Shown piece after piece: positions 1-6,999 of a DNA stretch of 6,999 bases. The stretch is from contig CANHFN010000043.1 in the NCBI GenBank assembly GCA_947459935.1, positions 1 to 6,999 of the forward strand, written 5' to 3'. The notes below the pieces were generated by a model. It saw only the letters and a list, made by a program, of their open reading frames with translations. It had not been told where the DNA came from and did no database searches. Source of the DNA: Actinomycetota bacterium. GTDB lineage: Bacteria > Actinomycetota > Actinomycetes > Nanopelagicales > Nanopelagicaceae. The position numbers and the translations under genes were made by a program. How positions within the stretch are numbered: position 1 is the stretch's first letter; each line of letters starts with the position of its first letter.

Positions 1-66
1 AAGTTGCAGCACACAGCATGCCCAACGTGCGGTACTTACAACCGTCGCCAGGTATTAGAGGTCTGA
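1..66 (+). CDS. rpmF: 50S ribosomal protein L32, C-terminal end (partial)
   Basis: The first 66 bases translate in frame 1 to 21 residues and a TGA stop. They contain the L32 C-terminal pattern: a CPTCG zinc-knuckle half, followed by an NRRQVLEV tail. L32 is a small zinc-ribbon protein of the large ribosomal subunit; the first cysteine pair of the ribbon would lie upstream of the window. Only one CxxC pair is visible here. The gene ends 10 bases before the RNase III start, and rpmF upstream of rnc is a common actinobacterial arrangement, so the two are probably co-transcribed. The identity rests on a short tail, but the motif and neighbour agree well. Confidence 0.88.
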   Translation, partial: KLQHTACPTCGTYNRRQVLEV

Positions 67-76
67 TCTGAGTTCA

Positions 77-754
77 ATGCTCAGTGAGCAGCTGGGAGTA
101 ACACTCGATCCAGCTTTGCTTGAGTTGGCCTTTACCCATCGTTCATATGCCTATGAATCTGCAAGTAAAGAAACTAATGAGCGCCTTGAATTTCTTGGTG
201 ATTCAGTTCTTGGTTTAATTGTTACCGAAGAACTCTATAAGCGCTATCCAGATTTTGATGAAAGCCGCCTGTCGCCATTACGTTCTGGTGTTGTCAATAT
301 GCGCGCGCTCGCAGATATTGCGCGTGGATTAAATCTTGGCCAATACATTCTTCTCGGTAAAGGTGAAGAGGTAACTAATGGGCGCGATAAAAACTCACTC
401 CTTGCCGATGCGCTTGAAGCATTGATTGGCGCTATTTATTTGCAGTTCGGTTTTGAAAAGTGCACACAGATCGTTCGTACGTTAATCACTCCGACCATGG
501 ACTCAGCTGTTGCACGTGGTGCCGGACTTGATGGAAAAACAGCGCTTCAAGAATTAGCAGCATCACTTGGTAAAGGCGCTCCTGAATATATTGTTAGCGA
601 AGATGGCCCCGATCACGACAAGAATTTCACCGCAGTTGCAATGTTGAGCGGTCAAGTGATGAGTGAAGGCACCGGAAAGAGCAAGCGAGAAGCCGAACAA
701 GTAGCCGCGCGTGCGGCCTATGAAGCCTTAAAAACCGCCTTTCCACAAGCCTAA
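77..754 (+). CDS. rnc: Ribonuclease III
   Basis: A 225-residue protein, the usual length for RNase III, the Mg2+-dependent endonuclease that cleaves double-stranded RNA and processes the rRNA precursor in the cytoplasm. The catalytic domain (about residues 1-145) carries the family signature NERLEFLGDS at 34-43 and the second acidic cluster DALEALIGAIY at 111-121. Residues E35, E38, D42, D111 and E114 align with the conserved acidic metal-binding set (E. coli E38, E41, D45, D114, E117) at a constant offset of 3. A double-stranded RNA-binding domain follows (about 151-219), from DGKTALQEL to the GKSKREAEQVAARAA helix. ATG 77 is the only ATG candidate before an in-frame stop, but its ribosome-binding site is poor; an in-frame CTG at 68 is better spaced from AGAGG (57-61). 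It sits between rpmF and smc with gaps of 10 and 40 bases. mutM, often found next to rnc in actinobacteria, is missing. Confidence 0.97.
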   Translation: MLSEQLGVTLDPALLELAFTHRSYAYESASKETNERLEFLGDSVLGLIVTEELYKRYPDFDESRLSPLRSGVVNMRALADIARGLNLGQYILLGKGEEVTNGRDKNSLLADALEALIGAIYLQFGFEKCTQIVRTLITPTMDSAVARGAGLDGKTALQELAASLGKGAPEYIVSEDGPDHDKNFTAVAMLSGQVMSEGTGKSKREAEQVAARAAYEALKTAFPQA

Positions 755-794
755 ATTCGTTAAAAACGCGCTCCTGAGACGATAGGTTTACCGC

Positions 795-3700
795 GTGTAT
801 TTGAAGAGTATGACGCTCAAGGGCTTTAAGTCCTTTGCTTCGGCGACCACCCTTCGTCTCGAACCAGGCATCACTTGTGTGGTTGGTCCTAATGGTTCCG
901 GTAAATCAAATGTTGTAGATGCCCTCACCTGGGTTATGGGTGAGCAAGGTGCAAAGTCTTTACGTGGCGGCAAGATGGAAGATGTTATCTTCGCTGGCAC
1001 AAGTGGGCGTGCACCACTGGGTCGAGCTGAAGTTTCATTGACTATTGATAATTCAGATGGCGCACTTCCGATTGATTACACCGAAGTAACAATTTCCAGA
1101 ATTCTTTTCCGTAATGGACAAAGTGAGTACCAAATCAATGGTGAAGCATCTCGTCTCTTAGACATCCAAGAACTTTTGAGTGATTCAGGTATTGGTCGCG
1201 AAATGCACGTGATCGTTGGCCAAGGTCAACTTGATGCGATCTTGATGGCAACACCTGAAGAGCGCCGCGGATTTATTGAAGAAGCTGCTGGCGTACTGAA
1301 GCACCGTAAGCGTAAAGAGAAAGCGCTTCGCAAATTAGATTCCATGCAAGCAAATCTTGCTCGCGTGCAAGACTTAACAGTTGAGCTACGACGTCAACTA
1401 CGCCCACTAGGCAAGCAAGCAGAGGTGGCAAAGAAAGCAGCAACGATTCAAGCAGATTTGCGTGATGCGAAACTTCGTTTGCTGGCTGATGACTTTATCT
1501 CTATGTCAAAAACTCTTGAACTAGAAGTTGCTGACGAAACAGCTTTGCGCGAAAAACGTTCTGCAGTTGAGAGCGAATTAGATTCAGTTCGACGTCGCGA
1601 AGAAGCACTTGATACACAGGCGGCATATGAAGGACCGTTGCTTGTTGCAGCACAAGAAACCTATTACAACCTAAACTCTTTACGTGAAAAATTCCGCGGA
1701 ACACAAAGCCTCGCTCAAGAGCGATCACGTTTTCTTAACGAAGAGGCAGAAGAGGCGCGAACCTCGGGCCGGGATCCAGAAAGTTTAGATAAAGAGGCAG
1801 CAGCATTACGTCTTGAAGAGAGTGAACTTCGCTCAAATGTTATTTCAGCCCAGCAAGCATTGGTGCAAGCATCATCACAACTAGTTGCAGCAGAAGTAGC
1901 GTTAAAAAGTGATGAAGACACAATTGCAGCGGCCATGCGAGCTATTGCAGATGCTCGAGAGGGAACTGCGCGACAAGAGGGGCATATCAAGTCTTTACAT
2001 GCACGACTTGAGGCAATTGCCGAAGAAATTGAACGTCTGACTAAATCCCGTGATGATGCACAAGAGCGTGCTGATAAAGCACAACGTGAACATGCATCAT
2101 ACGAATTAGAAATTGCCAGCGCTGATTCGGGAGAGCTTGGACTTGATTCACTCTATGAAGGCACTAAATCTGAACTTGATAAGGCAAAATCTACGGTTAA
2201 TGAATTAGTCGAAGCCGAGCGCCTAGCAGACCGTGAACGTAATGCTATTGAAGCAAAACTTGAAGCCATGAAATTGACCTCTCAGAATCGTGATGGGGCT
2301 TCGGCTCTGCTTCGTGATTCACGCGGAGTTTCTATTCTTGGAAGTATCGCTGGCTTGATTGAGATAGACAGTGGATGGGAGTCTGCAGCTGCTGCTGCAC
2401 TTGGGTCACTCGCAGATGCTGTTGTTGTGCAAGATCTTTCTTCGGCCGTTACAGCACTGACAACTTTGCGGAATGAAAACCTTGGTCAGGCTGATGTTTT
2501 GGTCTTTGAACCAGGTCAGGGCATCCAAGGAAGTATCCCTTCAGGATTAACTCCGCTGACAGCCCACATTCGCTCGAGCACAATCGGTGACCTTTTATCT
2601 TCATTGCTTGCTTCAACTGTTGTTGCAGATAATGCCAATGCTGCCGAAGCGATCTTAAGATCACATCCCGCTGTAACTGTTGTTACACGAGACGGAGATG
2701 TAATTTCTCGTAGTCGTGCACGCGGTGGATCTAAATCTTCATCCTCACTGATTGAGATCAAGGCTCTGATTGAAGGGCTTGAAGGTAAGTTGCAGGAAGT
2801 AACGCATAACTGTGATCGTTTAAAGTTTGAAATTTCAACAGCAACAACTGAACTTGCCTCACGTCAAAGTGAATTTGACCTTGCACTTTCAAAGCTCAAT
2901 GAGTCAGATGCGCGTATTGCTGCCTTAACCGAGCAATTAGCGGTTTCAGGTCAAAATATGAAGTCCGCCATGGCAGAGGTTGAGCGCCTGAACACATCAA
3001 TAGTTCAAGCAACTGAGGCAAAATCTCGTGATGAAGGTGAAATCGTCATCGCTCAGAACCAATTGCAGCAACGTGGTGAAGTATCAGAACCAGATCACTC
3101 ACATGCAGAGGATTTACGTAATCAAGTATCAGTTTCTAGAACTGCTGAAGTTGAAGCTCGATTGGCTGTTCGTACTATTGAAGAGCGTGTGAATTCAGTA
3201 GGGGCTCGGGCTTTAGCCCTTGAGCAATCTGCCCAAGCAGAGCGTGATGCATCCGAGCGTGCCATCATTCGTCGTAGTGCACGTGCACGTGCAGCTGTTA
3301 TCTCACAAGCAGTTGCAGAAGCTGCCTATGAAGTTCTCATTCACATCGAACGTTCTATTTCAAAAGCAGCGATAGAGCGTGGACGACTAGAAGAGTCCCG
3401 TGCTGCGCGCGAAGGTGAAACTTTGACGGTCCGTACTAGAGGACGCGAATTGACGTCAGAACTTGAGCAATTAACAACAAGTGTTCATAAAGATGAAATT
3501 GCTCGGGCAGAACAGAGATTGCGTATCGAGACTCTTGAAACTAAAACTGTTGAAGAGTTTGGAATCGACACAGCTACCCTGGTTAATGAATACGGTCCAG
3601 ATAAAGATGTTCCTACATTCCACGAAACAGATGATGGCGAGATAGTTGCAACTGAACTAGTTCCATATCGCCGCGACCAACAGGAAAAGCGCCTTGCCTC

Positions 3701-4331
3701 AGCCGAGCGATCATTGAACCTGCTTGGCAAGATCAACCCACTTGCCCTGGAAGAGTTCACTTCACTTGAAGAGCGTCTGAAGTTTTTGGCTGAGCAACTA
3801 GAGGATCTGAAGAACACTAAAAAGGATTTGCTAGACATCATTAAGGAAGTTGACGACCGTGTTCAGTCAATCTTTATGGAAGCCTATACAGAAACAGCAA
3901 AACACTTCGAGGATATTTTTGCCCGCTTGTTCCCAGGTGGAGATGGACGTTTGATCCTTACAGATCCAGATAATCCACTCACGACAGGTGTAGATGTTGA
4001 AGCCCGCCCACCTGGCAAGCGTATTAAGCGTCTTTCCTTGTTATCTGGTGGAGAAAAGTCGCTCACTGCTGTGGCTATGTTGGTTGCGATCTTTAAAGCC
4101 CGCCCAAGTCCTTTCTATGTTTTGGATGAAGTTGAAGCAGCCCTTGATGATGTCAACCTTGGTCGTTTGCTGGTTGTTTTGGAAGAGCTTCGCGAGAGTT
4201 CTCAATTGATCATCATTACTCACCAAAAGCGAACGATGGAAATAGCTGATGCACTTTATGGCGTAACGATGCGTGGCGATGGCGTCACGGAAGTTATTTC
4301 CCAGCGCCTGCGCGAATCTGACGCTAGCTAA
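795..4331 (+). CDS. smc: Chromosome segregation protein SMC
   Basis: A full-length bacterial SMC (1178 residues; B. subtilis has 1186), the ATPase that with ScpA and ScpB compacts and separates sister chromosomes. The N-terminal head has Walker A GPNGSGKS at 31-38 (K37), the arginine-finger region SLRGGK with R57, and the Q-loop GQGQLD at 142-147. A long Glu/Ala/Arg-rich coiled coil (about 165-505) leads to the hinge (about 508-655), recognisable from GVSILGSIAGLI, DAVVV and the conserved glycine pair G644-G645. The return coiled coil spans about 656-1010. The C-terminal head has the ABC signature LSGGEKS at 1083-1089, Walker B FYVLDE at 1107-1112 with catalytic E1112, the D-loop ALDD at 1116-1119 and the switch histidine H1143. 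The GTG start is chosen because MYLKSMTLKGFKSF is the family's usual N-terminus; AGG at 784-786 is a plausible ribosome-binding site with 8 bases spacing. ATG 810 would remove the first beta strand. Its kleisin partners are not in this window. Confidence 0.98.
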   Translation: MYLKSMTLKGFKSFASATTLRLEPGITCVVGPNGSGKSNVVDALTWVMGEQGAKSLRGGKMEDVIFAGTSGRAPLGRAEVSLTIDNSDGALPIDYTEVTISRILFRNGQSEYQINGEASRLLDIQELLSDSGIGREMHVIVGQGQLDAILMATPEERRGFIEEAAGVLKHRKRKEKALRKLDSMQANLARVQDLTVELRRQLRPLGKQAEVAKKAATIQADLRDAKLRLLADDFISMSKTLELEVADETALREKRSAVESELDSVRRREEALDTQAAYEGPLLVAAQETYYNLNSLREKFRGTQSLAQERSRFLNEEAEEARTSGRDPESLDKEAAALRLEESELRSNVISAQQALVQASSQLVAAEVALKSDEDTIAAAMRAIADAREGTARQEGHIKSLHARLEAIAEEIERLTKSRDDAQERADKAQREHASYELEIASADSGELGLDSLYEGTKSELDKAKSTVNELVEAERLADRERNAIEAKLEAMKLTSQNRDGASALLRDSRGVSILGSIAGLIEIDSGWESAAAAALGSLADAVVVQDLSSAVTALTTLRNENLGQADVLVFEPGQGIQGSIPSGLTPLTAHIRSSTIGDLLSSLLASTVVADNANAAEAILRSHPAVTVVTRDGDVISRSRARGGSKSSSSLIEIKALIEGLEGKLQEVTHNCDRLKFEISTATTELASRQSEFDLALSKLNESDARIAALTEQLAVSGQNMKSAMAEVERLNTSIVQATEAKSRDEGEIVIAQNQLQQRGEVSEPDHSHAEDLRNQVSVSRTAEVEARLAVRTIEERVNSVGARALALEQSAQAERDASERAIIRRSARARAAVISQAVAEAAYEVLIHIERSISKAAIERGRLEESRAAREGETLTVRTRGRELTSELEQLTTSVHKDEIARAEQRLRIETLETKTVEEFGIDTATLVNEYGPDKDVPTFHETDDGEIVATELVPYRRDQQEKRLASAERSLNLLGKINPLALEEFTSLEERLKFLAEQLEDLKNTKKDLLDIIKEVDDRVQSIFMEAYTETAKHFEDIFARLFPGGDGRLILTDPDNPLTTGVDVEARPPGKRIKRLSLLSGGEKSLTAVAMLVAIFKARPSPFYVLDEVEAALDDVNLGRLLVVLEELRESSQLIIITHQKRTMEIADALYGVTMRGDGVTEVISQRLRESDAS

Positions 4332-4342
4332 GGTCTAGTTCG

Positions 4343-5179
4343 ATGGGTCTTTTTAGTAAGTTCATCGCCAAGATAAAGGGCACAAATGATTTTTCACCTG
4401 CCGATTGGGCGGAGTTAGAGCAAGAACTTCTTGCTTCAGATCTAGGACCAACTCTGACCAGGAATTTTCTTGAGGCAGCAAAGAAGGTTAAGAGCGAAAA
4501 TGCAGAGCTGGCATTAATTGAAATACTCACTGGAAATCTTTCTAAAAGATCACATGAACCAGTGGTGGTGCCGGGGACTACAACAATCATGGTTGTTGGT
4601 GTAAATGGAACAGGAAAAACTACATCTGTCGCAAAACTTGCTTCCTACTACAAAGGTAATGGAAAGAGTGTTGTGTTAGCAGCTGGTGACACATTTCGCG
4701 CCGCTGCAGTTGATCAGTTAAAAACGTGGGGAAGTCGAATCGGAGTATTAGTTGTCTCAGGAAAAGATAATGGTGATCCCGCATCTGTTGCGTTCGATGG
4801 CGCAAAAAGCGCACATGAATCAGCAAGTGATATTTTCATCATCGATACTGCAGGTCGCTTGCATAACAAGAATGATTTAATGGCAGAACTGAGCAAAGTT
4901 AAACGTGTAGTTGAAAAAGTTTCACCGATAAATGAAGTTCTTCTAGTTATCGATGCAACAACAGGTCAAAACGGATTACAGCAGGCAAAGATTTTTACTG
5001 AATGTGTGGAAGTCACAGGAATTCTCCTGACTAAATTAGATGGCAGCGCCAAAGGCGGGGTGGCCCTGGCTATCGAGGCTGAGTTGGGGATCCCGATTAA
5101 GTGGGTTGGCACGGGGGAGTCTGAGACTGATTTTGCTCTCTTTGACGCTCAGAGCTACATCAAGGGCCTGCTCTCGTAA
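4343..5179 (+). CDS. ftsY: Signal recognition particle receptor FtsY
   Basis: A 278-residue SRP-family GTPase. FtsY docks ribosome-nascent-chain-SRP complexes at the inner membrane and hands them to SecYEG. Visible GTPase motifs are G1 GVNGTGKTT at 86-94, the insertion-box/G2 motif DTFRAAA at 116-122, G3 DTAGR at 168-172, G4 TKLD at 230-233 followed by GSAKGG, and G5 near GTGES at 256-260. The helical N domain occupies about 1-75. The acidic A domain present in E. coli FtsY is absent: the protein starts directly with MGLFSKFIAKIKG, an amphipathic helix that could be the membrane-targeting segment. It is FtsY rather than Ffh because there is no methionine-rich M domain after G5; the protein ends about 20 residues later. 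ATG 4343 is the only start after the in-frame TAG at 4325; TAAGG (4329-4333) is the ribosome-binding site, overlapping the smc stop codon. The 11-base gap to smc suggests co-transcription. Confidence 0.97.
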   Translation: MGLFSKFIAKIKGTNDFSPADWAELEQELLASDLGPTLTRNFLEAAKKVKSENAELALIEILTGNLSKRSHEPVVVPGTTTIMVVGVNGTGKTTSVAKLASYYKGNGKSVVLAAGDTFRAAAVDQLKTWGSRIGVLVVSGKDNGDPASVAFDGAKSAHESASDIFIIDTAGRLHNKNDLMAELSKVKRVVEKVSPINEVLLVIDATTGQNGLQQAKIFTECVEVTGILLTKLDGSAKGGVALAIEAELGIPIKWVGTGESETDFALFDAQSYIKGLLS

Positions 5180-5222
5180 CCTACTTGTAACAAAAAAGGG
5201 GTTTTTGTCACGATCCTGAAAT
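5176..5222 (+). promoter_or_regulatory. Two tandem GlnR-like boxes upstream of amtB
   Basis: GlnR, the actinobacterial OmpR-type nitrogen regulator, binds sites summarised as gTnAc-n6-GaAAc (core AC-n9-AC), often in tandem. Box 1 is GTAAC-n6-GTAAC (5176-5180 and 5187-5191). Box 2 is GTCAC-n6-GAAAT (5207-5211 and 5218-5222). Each has the exact six-base spacer, and the boxes start 31 bases apart, close to three helical turns. A further GTAAC at 5240-5244 is 33 bases from the box 2 start and could be a lone half-site. Placement immediately upstream of amtB, a classical GlnR target, strengthens the call. Box 1 overlaps the ftsY stop codon (5177-5179). Whether this genome encodes GlnR cannot be seen here. 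Confidence 0.55.
5187..5211 (+). repeat. Imperfect inverted repeat, possible weak terminator or operator
   Basis: The arms 5187-5196 (GTAACAAAAA) and 5202-5211 (TTTTTGTCAC) pair at 9 of 10 positions, with one A/C mismatch at 5189/5209, around the loop AGGGG (5197-5201). It lies 8 bases after the ftsY stop and could form a hairpin ending that transcript. However, the stem is mostly A-U and no T run follows the right arm, so it is a poor intrinsic terminator. The arm ends coincide with GlnR-like half-sites; because GTnAC is self-complementary, part of the symmetry follows from the two boxes. Confidence 0.4.
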
Positions 5223-5297
5223 CGTTTAAGTGTTCTTTCGTAACCGCTTTACTAGAGGGTTTGGGCATCTCAAAGGCGAGAATTTTTCTTAACCTTC

Positions 5298-6946
<1,649 letters not shown>

Positions 6947-6956
6947 AGTTCACCTT

Positions 6957-6999
6957 ATGAGTACCCGTGAGAGAAGAGAGCGATCGAACGAGAGCGATC
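6957..6999 (+). CDS. Start of a downstream gene, probably PII-modifying enzyme GlnD (partial)
   Basis: An ATG 10 bases after the PII stop opens a frame that continues for 14 codons to the window edge: MSTRERRERSNESD, strongly charged and rich in Arg and Glu. TAGAG at 6944-6948 could serve as a ribosome-binding site with 8 bases spacing. The residues alone identify nothing; the nucleotidyltransferase motif of GlnD would lie beyond the window. The glnD suggestion comes from the amtB-glnK-glnD order widespread in actinobacteria, where GlnD adds or removes a nucleotide on the PII T-loop tyrosine. A different small gene is possible. Confidence 0.5.
   Translation, partial: MSTRERRERSNESD

Noticed and set aside
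758..768. CGTT-aaa-AACG mini-hairpin between rnc and smc
   Set aside because: A 4-base stem is too short to support a terminator or regulatory call, and the 40-base gap suggests co-transcription.
810..812. ATG as an alternative smc start
   Set aside because: It would delete MYLKS, part of the first conserved strand of SMC heads; GTG 795 restores the family N-terminus and has an AGG at a suitable distance.
3485..3841. 118-residue open frame on the minus strand inside smc, Ser-rich
   Set aside because: It is the antisense shadow of the SMC coiled-coil and head coding sequence, with low-complexity composition, no recognisable motif and no own ribosome-binding context.
5205..5255. Possible sigma-70-type promoter for amtB: TTGTCA (5205-5210) as a -35, or TACTAG/TAGAGG (5250-5258) as a -10
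   Set aside because: Neither element has a convincing partner at 16-18 bases spacing, and the -35 candidate overlaps the GlnR-like box. A promoter must be in this gap, but I cannot place it.
5180..5297. AmtR-type operator upstream of amtB, as in Corynebacterium
   Set aside because: No CTAT-n6-ATAG palindrome was found in the gap, whereas GlnR-like boxes were.

Overview
The window reads as a stretch of actinobacterial core chromosome with unusually low G+C for that phylum (judged by eye, not counted) and very tight gene packing. The gene order ribosomal protein L32 – RNase III – SMC – FtsY – AmtB – PII matches the order I know from Streptomyces and relatives (rpmF, rnc, mutM, further genes, smc, ftsY, then amtB-glnK-glnD-ffh). 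Here the intervening genes, including mutM, are absent. Low G+C plus compaction suggests a streamlined lineage such as the freshwater acI group (Nanopelagicales), but this assignment is inference.

Layout, all on the + strand: the last 21 codons of rpmF (1-66); rnc (77-754); smc (795-4331, GTG start); ftsY (4343-5179); a 118-base regulatory gap (5180-5297); amtB (5298-6605); a PII gene of the glnK type (6608-6946); and the first 14 codons of another gene (6957 onward), which by synteny is probably glnD. Gaps within rpmF-rnc-smc-ftsY are 10, 40 and 11 bases, so these four are probably co-transcribed. amtB and the PII gene are 2 bases apart and the next gene begins 10 bases later, so they form a second transcription unit.

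The first unit is housekeeping: translation (L32), RNA processing (RNase III), chromosome compaction and segregation (SMC), and co-translational membrane targeting (FtsY, the SRP receptor). The second is nitrogen assimilation: an ammonium channel, the PII protein that plugs or releases it according to 2-oxoglutarate, ATP and ADP, and probably the enzyme that modifies PII. All diagnostic catalytic or binding residues that I checked are intact.

The most interesting non-coding signal is in the ftsY-amtB gap: two tandem matches to the actinobacterial GlnR box (GTnAC-n6-GaAAC), at 5176-5191 and 5207-5222. The first overlaps the ftsY stop codon. They overlap an imperfect inverted repeat (5187-5211). 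I found no undescribed system, mobile element, CRISPR array, tRNA or rRNA.
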